The position numbers and the translations under genes were made by a program. A stretch of 64,000 nt of DNA from Rhododendron vialii. Taxonomy: Eukaryota > Streptophyta > Magnoliopsida > Ericales > Ericaceae. The notes under the pieces were generated by a model. It saw only the letters and a list, made by a program, of their open reading frames with translations, had not been told where the DNA came from and ran no database searches. Position 1 is the stretch's first letter. The number at the start of each line of letters is the position of its first letter. Below are positions 34,012-45,962 of the stretch, piece after piece. The stretch lies in the NCBI RefSeq assembly GCF_030253575.1, contig NC_080568.1, positions 26,675,001 to 26,739,000 of the forward strand, in the 5' to 3' direction.

Positions 34012-35959
34012 GGCTCAAATATTTAGACTTGATTCAAGTTCGAGGACTAGAACTCACATCTTTAGAAATTAGTTTTGCAAATTTTGAAATTGTAGTTTCT
34101 TAGAATCAGTGTGGAGTGTGAATCAAGAAACCTAGACAAGCTAAAAAAAAGCTAAAAAAAAATTTTAATTCCGAAAATCTCAAAATTGAGTTTGGTAGCT
34201 TAAAAGAGTTTTTCGGATCATATTCCTGTACAAATTGAATTTTCAGCTTTTAACGGCAAATATTATCCAGCCTTACTACAGTTTAATCATAATTTCACCG
34301 TTATGTTAAATGTTTTCATCTTCTCCTCCTCCTAAAATCTAGAATCATCCAACGGAATCTGAAATTAGAATATACAATTTGTATCTTCATCTATCACAAA
34401 TATGACCAAAAAATTTAAACACCAACGTACTTAAATAGTAAACACCCACTTGACCCGTACCCAACATATATTCGCGGCTTGGAAGGTATTAACAAAAATA
34501 TCATAATACATAACAAGTATCCATGAAATTGTTCATAAAAGAGCAATGAACAAATCAAATTTACGTAAATATGTCCTTGTAGGGTCTGTTTATCTATTTG
34601 TAATTTGTGCCCACAAATTCTGTAATAAATTTACACAATCAAAAGTCGTGCTATGCCACAATCCAATGTTAAAAGGGTGTTTCTACTAACAAAAAAACAC
34701 TAAAAATTTAATGGATTTTATCATCTCGTTTTAACTAATAAAGAAGTTTTATTATTTTACTATTCCGTTTCTACTAAAAAAGTTATCAACAAAAACTCTT
34801 TTTGTTATAGTAATTCTACTCACAAATCTATCAATTTATTCACTACTAAAAATAATTTAATATTTTTCAATAATTTATTCACTATCGAAAACACTTAATA
34901 TTTTTTCAACCACAAATAAAATTTATAAATTTTTTACCATCGAAAACACCCCTAAATGGAGATGGGAATTTCACGCCAACTGCAATCAAAAGTCGTGATT
35001 TTCCAGTTTTCTACGGTAGAGAGAAGAAAAACCAACAACAGGCTGGCTAGGATGCCGATGCACTACCCTCTCTCTCTCTCTCTCTTCCCCCATCTCTCTC
35101 TCTCACATTGGGATTTGGGAGTAACTTTTATTAGATTCCCAGCTATAATATAAAAGTATTAGATTTGGTTTGAACAATTCTACATCTGTCCAAAATATTT
35201 TTCCGAACCACAGAACAAGAATTTAAAAATAATACATTTCTTTTAAGTTATAAATTAAAAGAACTCATGAAAATCTAGTGAATTATTGAAAAAAATTTAA
35301 ATTTTTCTTATAAAAATTATATTCCATTTCGCGGACCGAGCAAATATTATTGGACGGAGAGAGTATTTTATTAGTACTAGATTAACATATCAAGTCCTTC
35401 TACCACCACTGATGGTGGGCTAACTGATTCTCCACTGATGACCATATGGGATCCATTCTAGATTTCGCATAGAAAATTTGAGCCATTCAATGTTTTTTAA
35501 AATAAACTGAGTGGGCTCGTAAAAAATCAGTTCAATCCGATAAGTGTAGATGCTCAAGATCTTTGAGTTGATTATTTACGGACACATTCAAATTTTTTTT
35601 TTTTTAAAGTTATTGAACAGCTAGGATTTTTTCATGCGGTACGTTGATTTGATTTTTCACGAATCCACTTAATTCATTTTTAAAAAAAAATTGTAAACGG
35701 TTGAAATTTTCCATGCGAGACGAGAATTGGGCCTCGTGTACCCGTCGAAGGAGAATCGGTAACGCCACGACGGTGGCTCTTTTGCGTAACATATCGTATA
35801 ATAGCTAATACAACGTGATGAGGCATGGCCCCGGTTCCACGCAATTCAATAGTCTTTTTTAGGTCCATTGACTGACGTGGGAATTTCCATGATCAGTCTC
35901 TGTCAATTTCTTACACAAGGAGAAATTCCAGAGAGAGAGCAGACCACCAGGGGAGGAAG
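34012..35959. other. Intergenic region upstream of the kinase gene
   Basis: Mostly AT-rich. A Stowaway-type end (GGACGGAGAGAGTA) lies near 35350. A degraded fold-back remnant (35470-35600) shares AATCAGTTCAATCCGATA with the MITE at 8709. The last ~100 bases contain the kinase 5' UTR (GAGAGAGAGCAGACC). No extra gene is seen. Confidence 0.5.
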
Positions 35960-36173
35960 ATGGGCTGCTCGTTCTCGGGACTGAACGCGCTCTACGACGC
36001 CACCAACAGCGGCGAGGACGTCTGGATCAATGAGAATCGCTACAGAATCATCAGGCAGCTGGGCGAAGGTGGATTCGCCTACGTCTACCTCGTCAAGATG
36101 CTCCCCATCGCATCCCCTCATCCCTCTTCTGCTGCTTCCAAGAAATTCAAGGACCCTTCTCACGTCTCAGGTT

Positions 36174-36230
<57 letters not shown>

Positions 36231-39200
36231 ATTGCTCTTCTGATCGATTGTGTTCCTAATCTGAATTGGTACATTGATTGTTGGGATCAATGTAAGATTT
36301 TGAACCTCCGGCTTTAATTGGGTTCCCAGTAGATGGTAGGATTGGGCCCAGGACTAGTTGAGGTCTGCGAAAGCTGACCCGGACAACTGAGTTATAAAGA
36401 AAAGATTTTGCACCTCGACTGGTGGTATTACGTGTTTGTTTTGTGGAATTTTGTTCGTGATCCAACAAATGGGTCAAAATGTCAATTTTCTGGGAGGTGG
36501 GCCTGGTTCATTTCTCAAGAAATTTAATGGGATCTTTGTGTTTGTTGGAAAAATATGTGCCTTTGAGAATTGGGTTGTTTTGATGCATCTCCTCTCTCTC
36601 TGGATTGCTCTTCCGATTGATTGAATTCTGAATCTGAATTGGTAAAATGCCTGGATTTGGGCATGAACAGTGTTGTTCGGTCGGATTTTCGATCTCAATT
36701 GGTGGTGTTAATCTTTGTTTGGTGATCACTGTATGCAATGCAATCAAACAAAGAAACGGGAAAAAAAAATTAAAAATGATCGGTACCTTTGAAGTTCTGG
36801 GAAGTGGGTCTCTGATTCAAGTTGACAGATCTGCAGTGCAGCATTAGTATTGTTTGAACTATGCGGTCATTTTGTCAAATGGAAATCTACAATGGTTTCA
36901 GCATTTGGTTGATGGAGAAAGAAAAAGATCATCTAACCTTTCTTTTCATATCGATGGATTTGATATGCAGATGATGGAACTTATGCAATGAAGAAAATCC
37001 TTATTCAGAACAGCGACCAGTTAGAGGTGGTGAGGGAGGAGATCCGTGTGTCGTCTTTGTTTAGCCATCCCAATCTGCTTCCACTTATTGATCATGCTAT
37101 AATCTCAATTAAGGTGATCATTGAACTGAACTACTTTTGTATTCATTTTTACAAGTGCTTTGAATCTCTTGGTTTTTGCTCTCGCCATTGTGGAGATTGC
37201 TGTTGTCAGTTATTTTCGCCTTCAGATGGCATTGCCCTTCCATTTTCTGAGGAGAGATTGGGGTTTAAATCCCGGTTATGTCTTTTCTGAGCAAAAGGGC
37301 AATTTACCGTCAGTCTGGGCACTAGTGATTTCTTTAGGACGAAATGAAACCCAAAACTTTGTCAACACTAACAAGATAAACCAAAGTCCACGTTAGTTTT
37401 GTTCTTAATGTCAATGATATTTTTTACTCCTTATCATATCATTGTCGATTGGAGTGTTTTTTTGTTGAAGCAGTGTTCAATAGTTGCCCCACTGATATTA
37501 TTTCCTGGCTCCACCACTAATTGTGCCATCATCCTCAAAGGTATTGCAGAAAACACTGCTTTTTATCCTGATGCTCTGCCCTATTTCTTGCCATTCACTT
37601 ATTTGGGAAAAAGTTTCTGTATTAGAGTTTTGGCTGAAACATATATTGTTAATGGCTATTTTTCACCTTCCTGTTGGAGTCAATTTCCATCTTTTTTCTG
37701 AAGTTAATTCACTTCTTCTCCAAAATTTGGGGCAGAAAAACTTAATGTTATGTGCTGTCGTAACCCACTTTGTAATATATACTGTGGTTTATTATTTCCA
37801 TTTTAACTCATCAATAAAAAATCCCATTTACGCACTCATTGCCGCGATACATAACTATGTTCACCAGGTTTATCCATTTATGGATACTCATGATTAGCTT
37901 TGCTGTTAAACATGAGAGAATCCTCTATTCAATCAGTGGATGGTTGATGTCTGAAGGAAAAGCTTGATCTATTTTTTGTTGCTGGTGCCTCCACATGTCC
38001 TCGTTCACGTGGCTCTGGCCTTCATTACTTACTATGCACAGCATACATCCTTTACCACAACTTTGGATATCATGGGTTTACCAAACAAAATTAACTGATT
38101 TAAGTCTTTAACGCCATCTAGTCTCATTAAAGGATTTTTCAGACCTCATTGGCCAAGGCAACCTATTACTTTCGTTGTCAGCACTCCACATCAGAGTAAA
38201 GAACTACCGTTTTGCATGATTTTTTGTTTTTGAGAGACATAATACCTTTATTTTTCTTGTTAACAAATTACCTAAGTATCAAAAAACTTTTCATTGTATA
38301 GCCGGTACAAGAAGGATCTTGGAAGCATGAAGCATACTTGTTGTTTCCAGTTCACTTGGATGGAACGTTACTGGACAATGCCACAGCTATGAAAGCTAAG
38401 AAGGAGTTCTTTTCTACCCCAGATGTTCTTCATATATTTCGGCAGGTGAATGAAATCATTGTAGCAATGAAAGCAACATATTATTTTCCTCTTTTGCATA
38501 TGTTTTTGGAAGCACATAACGTTCTTTCATGTAACTTCTCTGCATCTTATCTGAAGAAGATTCTTTGAACCCTACTGTTTTTTGGAGGAGATGGTTTTGC
38601 AGGATTTGACGTTACCATGTAGTGTTGCATTTCTTTCTTAATTTTAAGCGATCAATAGGATGGATTTCCCAGTTGCGCAGTTCCTTTTATAGAAGATTTT
38701 TTTCTGCAATATGAACGTACATAGTTCAAATTTAATGTTAGGTATAAACTGCTGCAGTATGTTTTTACACACCTATGACCTTTTCTAATGACAATTGTTG
38801 TGGCTTAAGCCGTTAATGATTGTTAATTTGTTGCTGATTTGTATTTTCAGCTTTGTGCTGGGCTGAAGCATATGCACAGTTTGGATCCTCCGTATGCGCA
38901 TAATGATGTCAAACCTGGCAATGTCGTTGTCACATATAGAAAAGGTCAACCACCTCTTGCGATATTGATGGATTTTGGAAGTGCTCGTCCCGCGAGAAAG
39001 CAAATCCGTTCTCGTTCAGAGGCGTTGCAGTTGCAGGTAATTTCTTAATCTTTTGCTAGATGGTATGTGTAATAAGCTCTTCTTGATGGATGTACTTTTT
39101 GCACAACTATTTCTGAAACTATCCTATCCATTGTTTTGGACCTTTGGTTGCAAGTCATTGGCATGTGTAACTGCTTTGTTTTGTCATAGCATGCATAACT

Positions 39201-42200
39201 GTAACCATAGTTGTCAGAATCGTACGATTCACGATTCGTATCGTACGATTCGGTGGGTAATCGATACGAATAGGCTGCCGAATCGGAAATAGCTGAGAAT
39301 CATAAGTGAATCGGTGATTTACGATTCGTATCGTACGGTTCGATACGATTTGGTGGGTAATCGATACGAATAGGCTGCTGAATCGGAAATAGCTGAGAAT
39401 CGTAAGTGAATCAGTGAATCGTTCGATTCACTTAAAATTTCCGAAATTCATTTTTTACTCTTGTTTTGCTTCTTTTGTTGTTTGAAAAGGGTTCAAATAT
39501 TTTTTTAAGGTCTAGTATTGTTATATGTCATCTTTTGTCTATGTTATATGGATAGATAATAAGAAAAAGAGATTTATTACGAGAGTGAATCGAAAATGAG
39601 GAAGATAAATGGAATATAACAACCCTATAGACCTTTTAAGGGTTTGTTTTGTACTTATAACTCTTTCGTACAAAAAGAACCATAAGTAGGCTTTACGAAT
39701 CATCATCTCTTGGTAGTTGCAATAGAAGCAACTTACCTAATATTCCACGTTATTATCAAATCATCATTAGAAGTAAGTATTTATTGATTTAGGCCTAAGT
39801 CTTTCATTTGTAGTATATATTGTTGTTAACCTAATCAATAAGCATAGGTTTCTATGCATTATAGAAGTCATGACCGAATCAGAGCGATTCACGATTCGAT
39901 TCGATTCATGATTCGAAAAATGACCATTTCGATTCACGATTTAACAACTATGACTGTAACTGCCTCAACAACATCTCTTCTTTGTGGGCTGGATTTATGG
40001 CTTACTTTAAAATGAGGCAAGCTGGGCTCATCGGCAGTCTGTATGAACAAGAGAGCATGGGATTGCTCTATTTTTGGTCATTGACTTAACACCTTGGAAG
40101 TTGGGCTTCAGTTTGGGCTGGTCTTTTGTAAGCTAGTAGGTTAATCTTATTGACTATCACGATATGACTTTGATCTTCACAGTTGGTGTCCTGAATCTTG
40201 ATTTGTATAACGAGATCTTCACAGTTGGTGCTTGGGGATTGGCTGGCAAAACTATAGACAAGTTAATTAGAAGCTGTTGGGAATCCAGAATAGTTTTTTC
40301 CTTACCCATGTTCAAAATAATTTTAAAATAGTTTCTTATCATAACTAGACTTCCTCAAGCATACTGGAGAGAATAAGGCAACTGATATCAGGTAATTTTA
40401 CTGGGAGGCCATGAACCCATCATTTTTTTGGATCTACTGGATTCTACATGAGTTATGTACGTTTTCGATTTATGCTATCAGCACTCATACTAAGAGTAAG
40501 ACGTTGATTTGATAAATCTTCTTGATGTTTATTATGTAGGAATGGGCATCTGAGCACTGTTCGGCTCCTTTCCGAGCTCCTGAGTTGTGGGATTGTCCAA
40601 GCCATGCTGATATTGATGAAAGAACTGATATCTGGTCATTAGGATGCACTTTATTTGGAATAATGTGAGCCTCTAACTTCTTCCTTTTGGAGCAAATTTT
40701 TTATTCTAGGTATTAAGAACGATAGATGCAACTTTGATCACTTGTTGCTACAGCTATGACTTTTGTGGTGCATCAGATCACTAAGTGACCATTTAACAGA
40801 GCTTAACGTGGAGTTTAACCATGGACTTGATCGATTATTTAGCCTGCACTTTCATGATAGGGATTGAGGTGTAGGCAAGAATCTCATTACTAGGAATCCT
40901 ATTGCTAGCAATAGGATTACGATCCATGTGCTTTTAATGTAATTCTAGCAACAGATTGACTAGGAATTACCTGGAAAAATGACCAGTTGTGAGTATCTTG
41001 GGTCCATCTACCTTTTTTTGATAGGGTAAACTATAGTTAACCCCCTCTAACTAAGCCTCGCGTGCACTTTGCCCCCTCTAACTTTTTTTTTGGGCGCTCA
41101 ACCCCCTCTAACTAACTGAAAATCAAACGGTCATAACTTCAAACGGTCATAACTTCTTCGTCCGAAATTGAAAACATGCAAATTATATATCGATTTCGAG
41201 GTCTTGAAGTCAGCTTTCCAATGACACCAAAATCACATCACGATTCAAAGCACACAGAAAGTTATGATCAAAACGGTCTTTCTGTCTACCAGCCCTTACT
41301 CTTTTGATCATAACTTTCTGTGTGCTTTGAATCGTGATGTGATTTTAGTGTCATTAGAAAGCTGACTTCAAAACCTCGAAATCGATATATAATTTGCACG
41401 TTTTCGATTTCGGACGAAGAAGTTATGACCGTTTGAAGTTATGACCGTTTGATTTTCAGTTAGTTAGAGGGGGTTGAGTGCCAAAAAAAAAAGTTAGAGG
41501 GGGCAAAGTGCACGCAAGGCTTAGTTAGAGGGGGTTAACTATAGTTTACCCTTTTTGATAATGGAGGCATGACACTGTGGGTCGTAGTAGCAGGATGCTC
41601 CTATCGGGGAGACGAATCCATCCCTGATTGTCGCCTCTTGCTCCTATAGAGAAAGAAGCGCGCTCTCAATTAGGATAGAACCTCTCAAGCATGTGAATCA
41701 CAAAAGAAACAAAAGAAGAGCTACCAAACAAGATGAACTATGGAATGACAATACAATTTTTTTTATTCATCTATGCCATCCAATCATCCAAATTAGTCAC
41801 TAAATTACTCGCAAATGCAACATCATCACATGTCATTACAATCTATCTACTGTCATCACAAAAAAAAACCCTTTCCTAATCTTTAAATAGAGCCTATTTG
41901 ACACCCCTGACGTCTTCTGAGAAGGACTACAGAGTGTCCTGAGAGTGTTATAACTTATAGCTGGTTTCGAGCGTTTTTGAGAGTCTCCGAAGTGTCCAAA
42001 ATGAGAAGTTTCAAAAACAATAGCCCTTTTTATCCGAGTATCAGTCACGAGCCCAGAGAGTATCGATTAGTGCTATCAGGTTCGTGAGGTATCTGTGCTT
42101 CATAGGATGCCATCTTGAAGCATAGTCGTGCATCAAATTCTACTATTACGTAATGAGAAGTCCACTGTCCTCTGCCCCATGTTTGGTCGAGTACTTCCAA

Positions 42201-42569
42201 TTATAGATCAACTCTTATCGCCCCTTCACAAGTTAGGTCTTTCAGCATAAACAAATTTCTTTCATCCAGCGTCAGCGCGAGGTCTTAATTTTTCATTATT
42301 TTTCGTTCTCGATTCCACTTCCATTAATAGTTGTATCTCACAGGTATGGTGTATCTCCATTTGAGTATGCACTTGAGGAACCCGAAGGAAGCCAACAGTT
42401 AGCCATTGCAAATGCACAGATAAAGTGGCCAGCCGGGCCTAATCCTCCGTACCCAGACACTCTTCATAAATTTGTGACATGGTTGCTTCAGCCCCAGGCG
42501 ACAGTTCGGCCTCGCATAGACGATATCATCATTCATGTTGACAAGTTGATCTCCAAGTTCTCTCCCTGA
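35960..42569 (+). CDS. PK3: STK16/PK3-type serine/threonine protein kinase
   Basis: The six exons are 35960-36170, 36971-37113, 38302-38445, 38851-39036, 40540-40664 and 42344-42569. They have GT-AG borders and continuous phase, giving 1035 nt and 344 residues, near the family length. The protein starts MGCSFSGL, so Gly2/Cys3 can be acylated for membrane attachment, as in mammalian STK16. Kinase motifs are the P-loop GEGGFAYV (35-42), Lys78 in YAMKK, Glu94 in REEI, catalytic loop HNDVKPGN (183-190; HND in place of HRD, Asp185 retained), DFG (207-209), APE (241-243) and DERTDIWSLGC. A Ser/Lys-rich insert (about 47-70) interrupts the N-lobe. The sequence follows Arabidopsis PK3 (At5g08160) nearly throughout. 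STK16 kinases act at Golgi/endomembranes in animals; the plant substrate is unknown to me. Intron 1 starts with (CT)n, intron 4 carries a hAT, and intron 5 a MULE-type fold-back. Confidence 0.95.
36179..36226. repeat. (CT)n microsatellite at the start of kinase intron 1
   Basis: A CT run of about 24 units begins nine bases after the exon-1 donor. Confidence 0.95.
36300..36400 (+). repeat. SINE 3' fragment in kinase intron 1
   Basis: GTTCCCAGTAGATGGTAGGA, GGACTAGTTGAGGT and CCCGGACAACT parallel the 3' half of the SINE at 56674-56900 (TGGTCCCCAGGATTAGTCGA, GGTCCGGACACCT). The tRNA-like head is missing. Confidence 0.55.
39206..39952. mobile_element. hAT-type element in kinase intron 4
   Basis: Perfect 8-bp direct repeats ACTGTAAC (39198-39205, 39953-39960) flank ends CATAGTTGTCAGAATCGTAC and, inward from the right, CATAGTTGTTAAATCGTGA. 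The left end has a ~100-bp internal duplication of the ATCGTACGATTC / GGTGGGTAATCGATACG block. It is 747 bp long and non-coding; a diverged copy is at 21590-22215. Confidence 0.88.
41024..41551. mobile_element. MULE-type fold-back MITE in kinase intron 5
   Basis: A 528-bp near-perfect palindrome. The left end GGGTAAACTATAGTTAACCC is mirrored at the right end, and the arms pair almost to a ~30-base centre near 41290. A perfect 9-bp direct repeat TTTTTGATA flanks it (41015-41023, 41552-41560), the length made by Mutator-like transposases. The interior repeats CGGTCATAACTTC on each arm. Transcribed through, it would form a hairpin of about 250 bp. Confidence 0.92.
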
Positions 42570-43438
42570 AGATATGCTGACAAAGAAAATTGGTTGGCTA
42601 CTTCACTCGTGTATGTACGATCCACATTTCAGCCTATTCGGTAATCAAAGTCCTTACCATGCAATTTTACTTAAACGTGATATAAGATAAGAAACTAGCA
42701 ATTTGCTGTTATCGTGGCATAGATTTTCGAAGTACATTTGGCCACAGTGCAATGGTTTTGAAATTTACTGTATTACTCAATGGCAGCTGTTTAATTTATC
42801 ACCCCTAATTTGTTTCTGTTCAGATCTTCCATTCTTCCCCAATTATTTGTTTTTCTCTTTTTGATGATGAGATGATACCTCGGAACCATATTTTTAGCAT
42901 GCATATCATGTGTGACCAGCCAATTCACCCCCAGTAACTGCGGTCTACATCTATATTAAAGTTCCATCATCTAGGGGTTCATGTGTGTGATATTCGATGA
43001 TAGGGTTTTCGGGCTAAAGCACGACCAGGTAAACTGTAATTGCCTTGTCTTCTTAGGATTAGCGAGGTTGTCGAAGAGCGGCCTGAGCTTTTTTGTTTTC
43101 GATCGTTATTGCAATAATGTCATGAAACCATCTTTTGCATATCGAAATGCTATGGAACCGTGACTTTGTATCCTGCAAGATTCCGCGTGTAATTTATTTG
43201 GATCCGGAAGTTGTATATTTTGTTTTTGAAAATTGGTAAGAATTTCTGCTCCTAAATTTGTTGCCTCACAGGTCTTGCACCCTACATGAAGCTTAAGATG
43301 AAACAGATGATCGTTGCGCTCTGATTTTTACTTGACTAAAGGACATCGCAATTATAGTTTGAAACATGTGACAATATACTCATCATCCCACATGAGAGGT
43401 AATAACCTTTCCATCAAAAATACAAAAAAAAAAACTAT
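42570..43438. other. 3' flank of the kinase gene
   Basis: This contains the expected 3' UTR and spacer. No additional gene or repeat is recognised. Confidence 0.45.
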
Positions 43439-44005
43439 CATGAACAAAAACTACAAAAGTACGGCTTTACAATAGACCACGACAAGTTTTCGTGTTTTGA
43501 AGAAAGAGAAAAGGAGTGATAACTTGTCGTGTTTTGAAGAAAGAGAAAAGGAGTGAACCCATGCTGTCCAGTCTTGTCCAAGCTCCGAAGTCAAGCGATC
43601 GGCGTACGACAAACTCCGGCTGAAATACTCCGGCGTTTCAGCGGGGATCGGCGTCCGACAAGCTCCGGCATTGCAGCGGGTTATTGTCATGAACAAAAAT
43701 TACTAAAGTAAGGCTTTACAATAGACCACGACGAATTTTCATGTATTGAAGAAAGAGAAAAAGGAGTGAACCCACGCTGTCCAATCTTTTTCATCCTCCG
43801 GCGTTTCAGCGGGGATCGGCGTCCGACGAGCTCCGGCATTGCAGCGGGTCATTGCCATGAACAAAAATTACTAAATTAAGGCTTTACAATAGACCACGAA
43901 GAATTTTCATGTATTGAAGAAAGAGAAAAAGGAGTGAACCCACGCTGTCGAATCTTTGAAGTCAAGCGACCGGCATCCGACGAGCTCCGGCGTTGCAGCT
44001 GGGTC
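43439..44005. repeat. Three-copy local tandem repeat
   Basis: Units start with CATGAACAAAAA at 43439, 43688 and 43856. All share GGCTTTACAATAGACCACGA, GAAGAAAGAGAAA(A)AGGAGTGA and a GC-rich tail with GATCGGCGTCCGAC / AGCTCCGGCATTGCAGC. The first unit has extra internal duplications (about 249 bp against ~168 and ~150). Confidence 0.9.
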
Positions 44006-44367
44006 GAGACTCAGAGAAGCTCCATTTTAGTTTGCTACTGCGTGGTTCCAGCTTGGGTTATGGAAAGGAACAAAAACGAATTTATTCTAAAAGTTAGTCA
44101 AGTTTTATAGTATTAAAAAAAATGGAAAATTGCAGTGGGGCCCGTGCTCCCACTAGTCTCTTTATAAATTCACCACAGCACAAGTGGGTGGTGGGATTGG
44201 ACTTCCAGAATTAATTGAGATGCATATAAGTTGGCTTGGAGGTATAAAAAAGGCCATAACTCTACAAGAGGCTGCTACTTGCTGTCCTTTCTAGATCCTG
44301 TTGAGTAGCACTTTATATCCTGACCAATACAAAGAGATGCCGATGATTCAAACACCACGTCAACCAC

Positions 44368-44638
44368 CGGGGTGGTAGTCTAGCGGTAAACGGCTTGCTC
44401 CCATAGGATTTTAATTAGTTGAAGTTGCTGGTTTGCACCGTGCGGACAATGCCTCCCTTGTGTCTTGCAATCTGGCTCTGAGCCACAACTACTACTCGGT
44501 GAAGTATTAGAAACCCGTAGATGATTAATTCCTCGTGGGGCTCATTGTAGATTCGAATTTGCTATAGTCACACTCGGAAGAGATTGCTATAGCTGGTCAC
44601 ACCCCTTCCTTTCTCCATCTCAAATAAAAACAAAATTT
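44368..44638 (+). mobile_element. tRNA-derived SINE
   Basis: The head GGGGTGGTAGTCTAGCGGTAA resembles an RNA polymerase III A box. About 60 bases later GCTGGTTTGCACCGTG stands where a degenerate B box is expected. It ends in an A-rich tail (ATAAAAACAAAATTTT). No clear target duplication was found. Confidence 0.6.
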
Positions 44639-45434
44639 TAACCTGCGTAGGCTTTTTAAGCCCACAAGGTACGGAAATGAGAGAATCAAGAGTTTGAAAT
44701 GATACTTGAGCTACATTGCTAGAGTTTGGCTAGCATTCTCATTTTCCTAGCAGACCCTCAATTTTTCTACCACAGGAGAAATACCTAAGATTTAGGGCCT
44801 TGCATTGTCATTCTCATTTCGGTTGTTTATCGGTATTCATTGAACTTGATTTTTATCATACTTGAAGAACTCGACGAGCTCTACACAATGAACAGTTTTG
44901 ATTATTGATGTGGGTCTGAAATAAGCCCACAAAAATTGAAACTGGATCAGAATGAAGGGTAAACACACACCTTAGTCCACCCCCCCCCCCCCCCCAAAGT
45001 ATATGAATCAGCACAGTTCTCTCCCCACTTTGAATACTTGTTTCGGTGTCTCCGGCTGTCGCGTTGTTTTTGGTCTCAATTCACTGGTGATCTGCCCTAG
45101 GCCACATAATCATTTTGCTCTCAATCTTCGCTTTGTACTTTCACTTTCAATCGTTGCTTTCACAAATTCTACTAATTTGAGATGTTTTCAAGAGGCGCTT
45201 TCACGCTCTCTGTTGCCGCTTTTGGTCGCCCGCACCCGAAAAGTATGTTACACAGAATATGTCCCAAAAGATAGCCCAAAAGTCCCACCCTTTTACCTTC
45301 ATGAGAGGATAAGTCGCGAAGCATGTGGGACCTCTGGTCCACTTTTCCTTGGGGTCCAACCATGAATCCATGAGTGGCTGGAAATGAAAAATGGCGAAGT
45401 CGTCCCGTAACACTGAAGAATACTCCACTACAAA

Positions 45435-45715
45435 GGTGAAAGTACACAGAAATCCCCTTAATTATGCCTTTTTTACGAAGACCCCCTTATGTTTAAAATC
45501 ATCCATACAGATTTCCTCAACTATATGAAATTAACCAATCAGCACTCTTCTGTACAATTTTTAGGGAGGGGGGGGGGGGGGTGTAGACAATTTTTAAGGA
45601 GTAGAATCGTCATTTCCGCATGTACAGAGTTAGCCAATTTTTTATTTCATATAATTGAGGGAGTTTGTATAATTGATTTTAAACACGTTTGAGGGTCTCC
45701 GCGTGTACTTTCACC
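45435..45715. repeat. MITE upstream of the CCT gene
   Basis: A 13-bp terminal inverted repeat GGTGAAAGTACAC (45435-45447) matches GTGTACTTTCACC (45703-45715). Outer 9-bp flanks CACTACAAA and AAATACAAA match at 7 of 9 bases, suggesting a MULE-derived MITE. A G14 run lies inside. Confidence 0.75.
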
Positions 45716-45875
45716 AAATACAAACGAAAAATTGTGATAAAAGAGAGAAGGTGATCCCCCTTACTACCCCACAGGAGATCACAGCTCATCACATGATCAA
45801 ATACCACCCTCTCAACTACTAAGCTTTACACTTTTTAACCTTTTTGGATTCTCCCTTCCTTCCTTGTCCACTTGT

Positions 45876-45882
45876 TATATAC
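45876..45882 (+). promoter_or_regulatory. Probable TATA box of the CCT gene
   Basis: TTATATA lies 81 bp before the start codon in otherwise CT-rich sequence, a plausible core promoter spacing. Confidence 0.5.
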
Positions 45883-45962
45883 CCACAGCCGCACTCTACT
45901 CCTTGACACTCTACTGAAACGAATTGATCAGAAACAAAGTTTCAGCAGTAGTAGACATTCAC

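Noticed and set aside
44371..44450. Possible tRNA gene (GGGGTGGTAGTCTAGCGG...)
   Set aside because: The B box is degenerate and no cloverleaf can be closed. The A-rich tail marks it as a tRNA-derived SINE.
45003..45365. 120-codon ORF upstream of the CCT gene
   Set aside because: No recognisable domain, it overlaps minus-strand ORFs of similar length, and it lacks intron or promoter support. Checked specifically for B-box Cys/His spacing and found none.
45924..45962. Upstream extension of CCT exon 1 (start MIRNKVS...)
   Set aside because: The extension begins at TTG rather than ATG; the first ATG in frame is 45963.
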